Assembly: GCA_964628685.1 (NCBI GenBank)
Contig: CAZVNM010000005.1
Span: forward strand, 186,001-250,000
Direction of reading: 5' to 3'
Length of the DNA stretch: 64,000 bases
Source: CALMEC01 sp964628685
GTDB lineage: Bacteria; Actinomycetota; Thermoleophilia; Miltoncostaeales; Miltoncostaeaceae
The first letter of the stretch is position 1, and every line of letters begins with the position of its first letter. Both the position numbers and the translations under genes were made by a program. Below are positions 16,280 to 24,147 of this stretch, in pieces. The notes below the pieces were generated by a model that was not told where the DNA came from, searched no databases, and saw only the letters and a program-made list of their open reading frames with translations.

Positions 16280-17739
16280 ACCGTCGAGCCGGGGCCGCCC
16301 GCATCGGGCGGTGCCAGACGGAGCGTGGCCGTCCCGGCGGCCACGTCCGCGTCCTCGACGATCACCCGCACGGCCGATCCGGCGGTGGCCGACCCGCTCG
16401 CCCGCGTCTCGACGGCCAGGTCCGTGAGGCGCACGAGGACCGTGTCGTCGCGCAACTCGTCGATCACCACGGCGTCGAGCGGCCGGCCGACCAGACCGTG
16501 GAGGACGGCCGCCTCGGCCGCGTCGATGCACGCCCGCTCCACCGCGCCGGCGCGACGGTCGGCCGTGGCCATGGCGTCCGGCAGCGCGGGCAGCGCGGTG
16601 ACGGCCCAGGCGGGAGGCGCGGTCGCCCGCGTGACGGCCTCGCAGACGACCAGGCAGAACCGGTCGACCAGCCGCCTGAGCGGGGCGGTCACGTGTGCGT
16701 ACGGGGCCGCGACGGCGGCGTGTTCGGGTCGCGCGGCGCGCACCTCGGCGTCGATGGCCGTGTAGCCGGCACCGCGGAAGAGGGCGGCGGCCGCGTGCAC
16801 GAACGCCATGTGACGCCGGTCCGCGCGGTCCAGCGAACGCAGCAGGTCGCCGTAGGCCACATCCTCCGGCCAGTCGATCCCGAGGGCGGCGGCCTCGCGT
16901 CGCACGAGCGAGCGGGACCGCTCGTCTGGCGGCGGCATGGTGCGAAGCACACCGATCCCGGCGTCCAGCATCATGTCGGCGGCCACCATGCCGGTGAGAA
17001 GCGAGAGCTGCGCGTTCCAGTCCTCCACGACGGTGCCGGTGCGATAGCGCAGGTCGACCCGGCCGTCGACGAGCCGCACCTCCTGCTGCGGCCGGGGCAG
17101 GCTCGCCCCGCCGCGGCGGCGCTCGGCGTCGATCAGGCGGGTGCCGATCTCGCGCAGGAGCCCCAGCCGGTCGTCGACGTCTCCGTCGGCCACCCGCCGG
17201 CCCGCATCCTCGTAGCTCAGTCGTTCGGTGCTTCGCACCAGTGCGCGCGTGAGGCCCCGCTCGCGCACGTCGCCGTCCGGCCCGACCGTCAGGTCCCAGA
17301 CGAAGGCGGACCGCACCTCGCCGGGCAGGAGGCTGGCCGCCCCCTCGCTGAGCACCGGGGGATGGAGCGGCACGCGCACGTCCGGGCAGTAGACGGTGAC
17401 ACCCCGCAGACGGGACTCGGCGTCCATCGCGCCGTCCGGGCGGACGAACGCCGGCAGGTCGGCGATCGCGTAGCGCAGGCGGATCCCGTCGCCGTGACGC
17501 TCCAGGTGGAACGCCTGGTCCAGGTCGCGGCTGCCCTCGGGGTCGAGGGTCGCGAACGGCACGTCGGTCATGTCCGCCGGGGGATCGGCGGGACCCGCCG
17601 TGGCGGCGCGCAGCGCCTCGTCGAGCACCTCGGGCGGGAAGTCCTCGCGGACGTCCATCTGGCGACGGATCTCGGCGAACCGTGCGGCGAGCGCCTCGGA
17701 GAGGGCCTCCGGCGCGACGGTGAGGCTGCGCAGGGTCAC
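16276..17739 (-). CDS. RNB-domain 3'-5' exoribonuclease
   Basis: 487 residues from the GTG at 17737-17739. The RNB core starts at FATLDPEGSRDLDQAF, matching the RNase II/R metal site, with the last Asp of the usual DxDD replaced by Gln. Further motifs are PLHPPVLSEGAASLLPGEVR, LLTGMVAADMML and YAHVTAPLRRLVDRF. It lacks the N-terminal cold-shock and C-terminal S1 domains of RNase R, so it belongs to the short actinobacterial RNB group and degrades single-stranded RNA from the 3' end. The 19 codons before the chosen start look non-family. Confidence 0.85.
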   Translation of the reverse strand: MTLRSLTVAPEALSEALAARFAEIRRQMDVREDFPPEVLDEALRAATAGPADPPADMTDVPFATLDPEGSRDLDQAFHLERHGDGIRLRYAIADLPAFVRPDGAMDAESRLRGVTVYCPDVRVPLHPPVLSEGAASLLPGEVRSAFVWDLTVGPDGDVRERGLTRALVRSTERLSYEDAGRRVADGDVDDRLGLLREIGTRLIDAERRRGGASLPRPQQEVRLVDGRVDLRYRTGTVVEDWNAQLSLLTGMVAADMMLDAGIGVLRTMPPPDERSRSLVRREAAALGIDWPEDVAYGDLLRSLDRADRRHMAFVHAAAALFRGAGYTAIDAEVRAARPEHAAVAAPYAHVTAPLRRLVDRFCLVVCEAVTRATAPPAWAVTALPALPDAMATADRRAGAVERACIDAAEAAVLHGLVGRPLDAVVIDELRDDTVLVRLTDLAVETRASGSATAGSAVRVIVEDADVAAGTATLRLAPPDAGGPGSTV

Positions 17740-17869
17740 ACGCGGCAGCGTACGAGTCGGTGCGGGCGCCGGGCCCGTCGCGCCGTCCGGCCGCACCGCA
17801 CGGGACCGCCGTTCGGGTGGTGCGTGGTTGGTGCGTGGCGCTCCCGGCCGGCTGCGCGCGGTGTCCGGC

Positions 17870-17875
17870 TAGAAT
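17870..17875 (+). promoter_or_regulatory. -10 element for pdxST-yebC
   Basis: TAGAAT lies 28 nt before the pdxS GTG and is followed by a GAGGGAC ribosome-binding site. I see no convincing -35. Confidence 0.4.
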
Positions 17876-17903
17876 CCCCATTTGGAACCGATCGAGGGAC
17901 GGA

Positions 17904-18815
17904 GTGAGCTTGTCGGATCAAGAGAGCCCCAACGGACGCACCGGAACGTTTCGCGTGAAGGCGGGTCTCGCCCAGATGCTGAAGGGCGGCGTCATCATGG
18001 ACGTCACCACTCCCGAGCAGGCGCGCATCGCCGAGGCGGCCGGAGCCTGCGCGGTGATGGCGCTCGAGCGCATCCCCGCCGACATCCGCGTGGCGGGCGG
18101 CGTGGCGCGCATGAGCGACCCGTCGGTCATCCGCGCCATCCAGGACACGGTCAGCATCCCGGTCATGGCCAAGTGCCGCATCGGGCACTTCGTCGAGGCG
18201 CAGATCCTGCAGTCGCTCGACATCGACTACATCGACGAGAGCGAGGTGCTGACGCCGGCCGACGAGGCCAACCACGTCGACAAGCACCGGTTCACGGTGC
18301 CGTTCGTGTGTGGCGCCACCGACCTGGGTGAGGCGCTTCGCCGCATCGCCGAGGGGGCGGCCATGATCCGCACCAAGGGCGAGGCCGGCACCGGCAACGT
18401 CGTGGAGGCCGTGCGCCACATGCGCACCATCCGCGGGGAGATCGCGCGGCTCGCATCCATGTCGACCGACGAGCTCTACGTGGCGGCCAAGGAACTGCGC
18501 GCGCCGTACGACCTCGTCGCCGAGGTCGCGCGCGAGGGACGCCTGCCGGTCGTGAACTTCTCGGCGGGCGGCGTCGCCACGCCGGCCGACGCGGCGATGA
18601 TGATGCAGCTCGGCGCCGACGGCGTGTTCGTCGGAAGCGGCATCTACAAGAGCGCCGACCCCGCGCCGCGGGCGCGGGCCATCGTCGAGGCCGTCACCCA
18701 CTACGAGGACCCGGCCGTGCTGGCGCGCGTCTCGACCGACCTCGGTGAGGCCATGGTCGGCATCGGCATGGAGACCCTGCGCGAGGACCAGCTGCTGCAC
18801 ACGCGGGGTTTGTGA
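17904..18815 (+). CDS. pdxS: Pyridoxal 5'-phosphate synthase subunit PdxS
   Basis: 303 residues. The sequence is highly conserved: FRVKAGLAQMLKGGVIMDV, VMAKCRIGHFVEAQIL, MIRTKGEAGTGNVVEAVRHM and VNFSAGGVATPADAAMMMQ. The two lysines in these motifs form the Schiff bases used to build PLP from ribose-5-phosphate, glyceraldehyde-3-phosphate and ammonia. It works in a 12+12 complex with PdxT, encoded next. The GTG at 17904 has GAGGGAC at good spacing; a TTG two codons on is a weaker alternative. The TGA overlaps the pdxT GTG. Confidence 0.96.
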   Translation: MSLSDQESPNGRTGTFRVKAGLAQMLKGGVIMDVTTPEQARIAEAAGACAVMALERIPADIRVAGGVARMSDPSVIRAIQDTVSIPVMAKCRIGHFVEAQILQSLDIDYIDESEVLTPADEANHVDKHRFTVPFVCGATDLGEALRRIAEGAAMIRTKGEAGTGNVVEAVRHMRTIRGEIARLASMSTDELYVAAKELRAPYDLVAEVAREGRLPVVNFSAGGVATPADAAMMMQLGADGVFVGSGIYKSADPAPRARAIVEAVTHYEDPAVLARVSTDLGEAMVGIGMETLREDQLLHTRGL

Positions 18816-19453
18816 CCGAACCACCGTTCATCGGCGTGCTCGCCGTACAGGGGGCGTTCGCCGAACACGAGCGGATGCTTCGGCGGGTCGGGGCCGGCGT
18901 GCGCCGTGTGCGCACAGTCGAGGGGCTCGCCGGCTGCGATGCGCTGGTCATCCCCGGCGGGGAGAGCACGACGCTGGGCCTGGTGGCCGGTGAGTCGGGG
19001 CTTGTCGCCGCGGTGCGCGACCGCATCGCGGGCGGCATGCCGGCGTTCGGCACGTGCGCCGGGCTCATCATGCTGGCCACGGCGACCACCTCGGACGCGC
19101 AGCCGCTCATCGGGGCGATGGACCTGACCGTGCGTCGCAACGCCTGGGGTCGTCAGCGCGCGTCGTTCGAGGCGGAGCTCGACATGCCGGTGATCGGCGA
19201 TCCCCCCATCACCGGGGTGTTCATCCGCGCACCGTGGATCGAGTCGCACGGACCGCGGGTCGAGGTGCTCGCCGAGTGGGACGGACATGCGGTCGCCGCC
19301 CGCGAGGGGAATATGCTGGTGACCGCGTTCCACCCGGAGCTGACGGACGACGTCCGGGTGCACGGGTTGTTCATTGAGATGGTGGGGGAGCATCGCGACC
19401 CCACCGGTATGGATCGCGTCGTGGGAGGTGCGAGTCGTGGCAGGGCACAGTAA
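18812..19453 (+). CDS. pdxT: Pyridoxal 5'-phosphate synthase glutaminase PdxT
   Basis: 213 residues, class I glutamine amidotransferase fold: GVLAVQGAFAEHERML, IPGGESTTLGL, the nucleophile in FGTCAGLIML and the His-Glu pair in FHPEL. It frees ammonia from glutamine and channels it to PdxS. The GTG start overlaps the pdxS stop (GTGA), and its last 17 bases overlap yebC, so the three genes form one operon. Confidence 0.95.
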   Translation: MTEPPFIGVLAVQGAFAEHERMLRRVGAGVRRVRTVEGLAGCDALVIPGGESTTLGLVAGESGLVAAVRDRIAGGMPAFGTCAGLIMLATATTSDAQPLIGAMDLTVRRNAWGRQRASFEAELDMPVIGDPPITGVFIRAPWIESHGPRVEVLAEWDGHAVAAREGNMLVTAFHPELTDDVRVHGLFIEMVGEHRDPTGMDRVVGGASRGRAQ

Positions 19454-20186
19454 ATGGTCCACCATCAAGCGCAAGAAGGGTGCGGCCGACGCCAAGCGTG
19501 GGCAGCTCTTCTCGAAGCTGTCACGGGCCATCATCGTGGCGGCCAAGGAGGGCGGACCCGAGCCGGAGTCCAACGCGACGCTCGCCAACGCCATCCAGAA
19601 GGCGCGCGATGCGTCGATGCCCAAGGACAACATCGAGCGCGCCATCCAGCGCGGGGCGGGCAGCGGTGAGGGCGCCGCGTACGAGGCGGTGCTCTACGAG
19701 GGCTACGGCCCCGCCGGCGTGGCGATCATCTGCAACATCCTCACCGACAACCGCAACCGCGCGGCCAGCGACGTGCGGCACATCTTCACCAAGCACGGCG
19801 GATCGCTGGGCACGCCCGGCAGCGTGGCATGGCAGTTCGACCGCAAGGGGATCATCCTGATCGACGGCGAGGGCGTCGACGAGGACACGATCATGGAGGT
19901 CGGCCTGGATGCCGGCGCCGAGGACATCGCCCAGGACGGCACCCAGTGGCAGCTCACCACCGAGCCCACCGAGCTGATGGCCGTCCGCAGCGCGCTGGAC
20001 GAGGCGGGCATCGCCTACGCGTCGGCCGAGCTCACCATGGTCCCCAAGACGACGGTCGAGCCCGAGGAGAAGGAGGCCCGTCAGCTGCTCAAGCTGGTGG
20101 ATGCACTCGAGGACAACGACGACGTGCAGGACGTCTACGCCAACTTCGACATCTCCGAGGAGATGCTGGAGGCGGTCGCCGGCTGA
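19437..20186 (+). CDS. yebC: YebC/PmpR-family protein
   Basis: 249 residues starting with the family-invariant AGHSKWSTIKRKKGAADAKR. Further conserved stretches are NALANAIQKARD-like (ATLANAIQKARDASMPKDNI), VMEVGLDAGAED-like (TIMEVGLDAGAEDI) and LVDALEDNDDVQDVYANFDI. Family members act as DNA-binding regulators or as translation factors that relieve ribosome stalling. The GTG at 19437 has GGGAGG upstream. Its position between pdxT and ruvCAB is the common actinobacterial arrangement. Confidence 0.94.
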   Translation: MAGHSKWSTIKRKKGAADAKRGQLFSKLSRAIIVAAKEGGPEPESNATLANAIQKARDASMPKDNIERAIQRGAGSGEGAAYEAVLYEGYGPAGVAIICNILTDNRNRAASDVRHIFTKHGGSLGTPGSVAWQFDRKGIILIDGEGVDEDTIMEVGLDAGAEDIAQDGTQWQLTTEPTELMAVRSALDEAGIAYASAELTMVPKTTVEPEEKEARQLLKLVDALEDNDDVQDVYANFDISEEMLEAVAG

Positions 20187-20657
20187 CTACCAGGTGCAGC
20201 CGGGGCCGCAGCCGCGCGACAGACCCGTCATGGCGCGGGCGTACGTGTAGGTGACCCCCTCAGGCACGGTGGTGAGGAGCGTGTATCCGGTCGTGTCCGC
20301 CATCTGGACGCTCACCTCGCCGGCGGTGGCGTCGGCGGGACCGGTGACCCAGCGCACGCTCCGGTCGATCTGCGACGCGCCGGCGGCGCCGTCCGCGTAG
20401 CTCCCCGTCCGGTCGTGGAGCGTCTCCATGGCGTCCGACGCCCGGGTGAGCGCGTGGGTGGCGGCGGTGGCGTTGGCCGGGGCGACCGCCACGGGCGGGT
20501 GTCCCGTCGGTGCGTCGCTGGGCGCATCGGGGGAGAGGTGTCCGAACCACAGGTAGGCGACCAGGCCGACGAGCATCCCGGCGGCGAGGGCGTAGCCACG
20601 CCTGCGCAGCGGGTAGGGGGTTCCAAGAAAGGTCAGGATGCGGTGGCCGGGTCCCAT
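20187..20657 (-). CDS. Pilin-head-like single-pass membrane protein A
   Basis: 156 residues from the ATG at 20655-20657 (GTTGAGG six nt upstream; in-frame ATGs two and six codons earlier are alternatives). One membrane segment near the N-terminus (YALAAGMLVGLVAYLWF) is followed by a Pro/Ala linker and a globular part. That part is clearly paralogous to the gene at 20710-21153: ASDAMETLHDRTGSYADG, VRWVTGPADATAGEVSV, TGYTLLTTVPEGVTYTYA, and the shared end CGPGCTW. The TG-Y helix and Cys-rich Trp-terminated end resemble type IV pilin heads of actinobacteria. The canonical prepilin N-terminus (G/F-TLxE) is missing. Opposite strand to the genes on both sides. Confidence 0.65.
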   Translation of the reverse strand: MGPGHRILTFLGTPYPLRRRGYALAAGMLVGLVAYLWFGHLSPDAPSDAPTGHPPVAVAPANATAATHALTRASDAMETLHDRTGSYADGAAGASQIDRSVRWVTGPADATAGEVSVQMADTTGYTLLTTVPEGVTYTYARAMTGLSRGCGPGCTW

Positions 20658-20709
20658 GTCCATCCTCAACGGCATCGGCGCGGATCGCCGCCCACCTGAG
20701 TCGTCGCGG

Positions 20710-21153
20710 CTACCAGGTGCAGCCCGGCCCGCACGATTTCACCACCTGGCCCATCCCGTCCTTGGTGTAGGTGTAGGTGGTGCCGGTGGCCCCGTTGGTG
20801 GCGATGGTGTAGCCGGTGGCGTCGGCGCTGACCACGCTCACCTGGTTGGCGAGGGCGCTGGCCGTGCCACCCGTCACCCACTGGATGTTGGGCTCGACCG
20901 CTGCTGCACCCGCGGCGCCACCGGCGTAGCCGCCGGTCTGCGCGAACATCGACTCCATGGCCATCGCCCCGCTCTGCAGCACCGTCTGTGCCGCCACGTC
21001 CTCGGCCCGGTCGACCGGCTGCATGATCTGCGTGCGCTGCGTCGCCGGCGGCGTGTCGGACTCGCCGCGGCCGAACTGCAGATAGAGGACCGCGGCCAGC
21101 ACGACGGCTGCGACGGCGATGAGACCCTTGCGGTCCCGGATGAGGTCCATCAT
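20710..21153 (-). CDS. Pilin-head-like single-pass membrane protein B
   Basis: 147 residues with a GGGAG ribosome-binding site. After a charged start (MMDLIRDRKG) a single membrane helix (LIAVAAVVLAAVLYLQF) leads to an extracytoplasmic domain. It shares with protein A the sequence AMAMESMFAQTGGYAGGAAG, IQWVTGG, VSVVSADATGYTIAT, TTYTYTKDGMG and the C-terminal CGPGCTW. The two cysteines near the end could form a disulfide as in pilin D-loops. First gene of a two-gene unit, with about 50 bp to the partner's chosen start. Function not known; an adhesin or minor-pilin-like role is a guess. Confidence 0.65.
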   Translation of the reverse strand: MMDLIRDRKGLIAVAAVVLAAVLYLQFGRGESDTPPATQRTQIMQPVDRAEDVAAQTVLQSGAMAMESMFAQTGGYAGGAAGAAAVEPNIQWVTGGTASALANQVSVVSADATGYTIATNGATGTTYTYTKDGMGQVVKSCGPGCTW

Positions 21154-21255
21154 GGCGGTGCTCCCTGGCGGTGATCACCTGCAGGATCGGCACCGTCGGC
21201 CCGCGACTGAAGCGCACGGGCCGCGGGGGACGGGGAGGATCCCGCCGAGGGGGGC

Positions 21256-21269
21256 AGTACATTTGTTCG
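21256..21269 (+). promoter_or_regulatory. Candidate LexA (SOS) box over the ruvC -10
   Basis: AGTAC-ATTT-GTTCG matches the Gram-positive LexA consensus CGAAC-N4-GTTCG with a perfect right half and 3 of 5 in the left. It overlaps TACATT (21258-21263), a -10-like hexamer seven nt before the ruvC ATG. Binding there would block a leaderless promoter, fitting SOS control of ruvCAB. Confidence 0.5.
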
Positions 21270-21270
21270 T

Positions 21271-21759
21271 ATGATCCTCGGCATCGACCCCGGCCTCGCC
21301 AACACCGGTTGGGCCCTCGTGGACCGTTCGGCCGGACGCCTGCTCGTCCGCGACAGCGGCACCATCCGCACCTCGCCGCGCATGGACCACGTGGAGCGGC
21401 TGAAGACGCTCTTCGACGAGGTAAGCCACCTGGTCGGCGCGGGCGGGGTGACCGGCGCGGCCATCGAGTCGTGGTTCGTGCACCCGGTCAGCCGGTCGGC
21501 CATGGGCGTGGCCGAGGCGCGTGGGGCGCTCCTCGTGGCGGTGGCCGCCGCCGGCGTCGACGTGGCCGAGTACCCGCCCACCGAGATCAAGATGGCCGTG
21601 ACCGGCAACGGCCGCGCCGACAAGGAGCAGGTGCGGACCATGGTCGAACGCCTCACCGGGGCGCGGGCCGGCACCGACCACGCGGCCGACGCGATCGCCG
21701 CGGCCGTCTGCCATCTGCACCGCTCACCGCTTCGGGCTGCGATCCGCCGTGCGCAGTAG
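21271..21759 (+). CDS. ruvC: Holliday junction endonuclease RuvC
   Basis: 162 residues. Starts ILGIDPGLANTGWAL with the first catalytic Asp; further acidic residues are in GAAIESWF and at the end in GTDHAADAIAAAVCHL. It cuts Holliday junctions symmetrically after RuvAB branch migration. First gene of ruvC-ruvA-ruvB, probably leaderless, under a candidate LexA box. It ends nine bases before ruvA. Confidence 0.95.
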   Translation: MILGIDPGLANTGWALVDRSAGRLLVRDSGTIRTSPRMDHVERLKTLFDEVSHLVGAGGVTGAAIESWFVHPVSRSAMGVAEARGALLVAVAAAGVDVAEYPPTEIKMAVTGNGRADKEQVRTMVERLTGARAGTDHAADAIAAAVCHLHRSPLRAAIRRAQ

Positions 21760-21762
21760 CCT
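21757..21762 (+). promoter_or_regulatory. -10-like hexamer before ruvA, overlapping the ruvC stop
   Basis: TAGCCT includes the TAG stop codon of ruvC and ends six nt before the ruvA ATG. This is the same geometry as other leaderless starts here, suggesting an internal promoter in addition to readthrough from ruvC. Confidence 0.35.
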
Positions 21763-21768
21763 CGGCGC

Positions 21769-22353
21769 ATGATCAGGTCCGTGCGAGGTCGCCTCGCCGA
21801 GATGGACGCCGACGGCGTCGTCGTCGAGGTCGGAGACGTCGGCCTGCTGCTTCGCTGCTCGGCGACGACGGCCCGGTCGCTGCCCGCCATCGGCACCGAG
21901 GTCGCGCTTCTCAGCCACCTCGTCGTGCGTGAGGACGCGCTCGACCTCTACGGCTTTGCGACCACCGACGAGCGCCGGCTCTTCGAGGCCTTCCTCGGCG
22001 TCGGCGGGGTGGGGCCGCGCACCGCCCTGGCCATCTGCGGCGTCGACGAGCCCGATGCGCTTCGCCTGGCGGTCGCACGCGGCGACACCGCCAAGATCCA
22101 GCGGGCGCAGGGTGTGGGCAAGCGCACGGCGGAGCGGGTGGTGCTGGAGCTTCGCGAGAAGGTGTCGGCGCTCGTGCCGGTCGGCGAGGCACCGCGCACC
22201 ATCGGTGCCGCCGACACCTTCCTGGCGGCGCGCGCCGGGCTGGTGGGGCTGGGCTTCTCGGCCGAGGAGGCCGAGCGGGCGCTCTCCGACGCCCCCGACG
22301 GCGCCGAGGTGGAGGACCTCATCCGCCACGGCCTGGGCCGGTTGGCCCGATGA
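21769..22353 (+). CDS. ruvA: Holliday junction branch-migration protein RuvA
   Basis: 194 residues. The N-terminal OB domain starts MIRSVRGRLAEMDADGVVVE. The middle carries helix-hairpin-helix motifs FLGVGGVGPRTALAI and AQGVGKRTAERVVLEL. The C-terminal ~45 residues (LVGLGFSAEEAERAL) form the RuvB-contacting domain III. Tetramers bind the junction and load RuvB. Twelve bases separate it from ruvB. Confidence 0.95.
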   Translation: MIRSVRGRLAEMDADGVVVEVGDVGLLLRCSATTARSLPAIGTEVALLSHLVVREDALDLYGFATTDERRLFEAFLGVGGVGPRTALAICGVDEPDALRLAVARGDTAKIQRAQGVGKRTAERVVLELREKVSALVPVGEAPRTIGAADTFLAARAGLVGLGFSAEEAERALSDAPDGAEVEDLIRHGLGRLAR

Positions 22354-22365
22354 CGCCGGGTCGCC

Positions 22366-23397
22366 GTGACTGACGAGCGCATCGCAGCACCCGACGAACG
22401 ACCGGGCGAGGACGACCTCGACCGCTCGCTGCGTCCGCGCACGCTCGAAGCGTTCGTCGGGCAGGCGACCCTGCGCGAGAAGCTCGGCATCTTCCTGCAG
22501 GCGGCGCGTCAGCGCGGCGAGGCGCTCGACCACGTGCTCCTGGCGGGGCCCCCGGGTCTGGGCAAGACGTCGCTCGCCGCGATCCTGGCCAACGAGATGG
22601 GTGTGGCGTTCCACCCGACGAGCGGGCCGATCCTCGAGAAGAAGGGCGACCTGGCCGCGGTGCTCACCCAGCTGGCCGACGGCGACGTGCTCTTCATCGA
22701 CGAGATCCACCGCCTGAACCGGGCGATCGAGGAGACCCTCTATCCGGCGATGGAGGACTACCAGCTGGACGTGATGCTGGGTCAGGGGCCGTCGGCGCGC
22801 ACGCTGCGCCTGGACCTGCCGCACTTCACCCTGGTGGGCGCCACCACGCGCACGGGCCTCCTGGCCGGGCCACTCCGCGACCGCTTCGGCGTCGTCGAGC
22901 GCCTCGACTACTACACGGTGGACGACCTGGCGCAGATCATCGTCCGGTCGGCGGGCCTCCTGGACGTGGCGGTGGACGACGAGGGTGCGCGCACCCTGGC
23001 CGGACGCGCCCGCGGCACCCCGCGCATCGCCAACCGGCTGCTTCGTCGCGTGCGCGACGTGGTCCAGGTGCGCGGGCACGCCGGCATCGACCGCGCGGTC
23101 GCCGAGGACGCCATGGGGCTGCTCGAGGTGGACGCGCTGGGGCTCGACGAGCTCGACCGCAAGATCCTGCGGGTCCTGTGCGACACGTTCGAGGGACGCC
23201 CCGTCGGGCTCGGCACCATCGCCGACGCCATCGGCGAGTCCGCCGACACGATCGAGGACGTCTACGAGCCGTTCCTGCTGCAGGAGGGGCTTCTGCTGCG
23301 CACACCCCGCGGCCGTCAGGCGACCCCGCGGGCCTTCCGTCACCTGGGGATGGACGAGCCGCGGTCCGGCGAGGAGCGGCAGCCCGGCCTCTTCTGA
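22366..23397 (+). CDS. ruvB: Holliday junction branch-migration ATPase RuvB
   Basis: 343 residues. AAA+ motor: RPRTLEAFVGQATLREKL, Walker A GPPGLGKTSLA, Walker B VLFIDEIHRL, sensor GATTRTGLLAGPLRDRFG, and a C-terminal winged helix (IAESADTIEDVYEP-like, GLLLRTPRGRQATPRAF). It drives branch migration with RuvA. GTG start. Last gene of ruvCAB; the Uma2 gene converges on it. Confidence 0.96.
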   Translation: MTDERIAAPDERPGEDDLDRSLRPRTLEAFVGQATLREKLGIFLQAARQRGEALDHVLLAGPPGLGKTSLAAILANEMGVAFHPTSGPILEKKGDLAAVLTQLADGDVLFIDEIHRLNRAIEETLYPAMEDYQLDVMLGQGPSARTLRLDLPHFTLVGATTRTGLLAGPLRDRFGVVERLDYYTVDDLAQIIVRSAGLLDVAVDDEGARTLAGRARGTPRIANRLLRRVRDVVQVRGHAGIDRAVAEDAMGLLEVDALGLDELDRKILRVLCDTFEGRPVGLGTIADAIGESADTIEDVYEPFLLQEGLLLRTPRGRQATPRAFRHLGMDEPRSGEERQPGLF

Positions 23398-23416
23398 CCG
23401 CCCCCGCGGGCGCCGC

Positions 23417-23983
23417 TCAGGTGACGATCAGGTCGCGGAACGCCACCGACGCGTCGCACTCCGGCAGCGGCACGGGGGACTCCGCGTCGTGCACCCGCAC
23501 CGTCGCGTACCCGTCGGGCCGGGGGTCGGTGTGCTCGATGATGCGGCGCCCGCGCACGTCGACCACCCAGTAGACCGGCACGCCCCACGCGGCGTAGACA
23601 CGCGGCTTGTCGCGCACGTCGTAGCGCAGGGTCGTGTTGGCCACCTCGATCATGAGCACCGAGTCGTCGGGCGTGGGGAAGAGATGCGTCGGCATGTACC
23701 GGCGCGTGACCGAGAGGTCGGGTTCGGCGGTGCGGTGCGTGTGGATGGGCTGGGTGTTCTGCACCCGCACCGCGAACGAGCGCGGATAGGCGTGCGACAG
23801 GAGCCCGGTCAGGACCGTGATGATGTTGGAGTGGTCGGGACCCTCCGGGCTCAGCTCGACCACCTGCCCGTCGATGAGCTCCACGCGTCCGTTGTCGATG
23901 AAGAGGCCCGCGTCGGCCATCCGCAGGAGGTCGTCGACGGTGAACCGCCGCAGGCTGCCCGCCAGTGGTGCCTCGGTCGCCAT
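23417..23983 (-). CDS. Uma2-family (DUF820) putative endonuclease
   Basis: 188 residues from the ATG at 23981-23983. Family hallmarks are all present: FTVDDLLRM, RVELIDGQVVELSPEG, AEPDLSV, VLMIEVANTTLRYDVRDK and YAAWGVPVYWVVD. The fold is PD-(D/E)XK nuclease-like, with Asp in EPDL and Glu in IEV as likely metal ligands. These proteins are often multicopy and their biological role is unclear. The 39 codons open upstream look like non-coding sequence. The gene is alone between ruvB and the PAP2 gene. Confidence 0.82.
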   Translation of the reverse strand: MATEAPLAGSLRRFTVDDLLRMADAGLFIDNGRVELIDGQVVELSPEGPDHSNIITVLTGLLSHAYPRSFAVRVQNTQPIHTHRTAEPDLSVTRRYMPTHLFPTPDDSVLMIEVANTTLRYDVRDKPRVYAAWGVPVYWVVDVRGRRIIEHTDPRPDGYATVRVHDAESPVPLPECDASVAFRDLIVT

Positions 23984-24107
23984 GATCGCCACACACTCTA
24001 CCCCCGTCTCGCATCCACCCGGCGCGCTGAGCGTCCGGGGAACGGGGTGGATCACCCCGCCGAGCGAAGCGTCACCGAGGTGGATGTGACGGCGCCACAC
24101 GTGAGTG

Positions 24108-24137
24108 TGACGTCATGCACTCGTCGCCGTGACGTCA
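24108..24137. promoter_or_regulatory. Two TGACGTCA palindromes, 22 bp apart
   Basis: TGACGTCA occurs at 24108-24115 and 24130-24137, spaced by two helical turns, in the 164-bp gap between the PAP2 stop and the Uma2 start. It may be a paired operator about 125 bp upstream of Uma2, or, because the two can pair with each other, a hairpin ending the PAP2 transcript. Confidence 0.35.
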
Positions 24138-24147
24138 TCGCGTCGGC

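Noticed and set aside
15095..17881. Long minus-strand frame across the AAA, RpiR and RNB genes
   Set aside because: It is a frame shadow: low-complexity Arg/Gly/Pro sequence, and it overlaps recognised genes on both strands.
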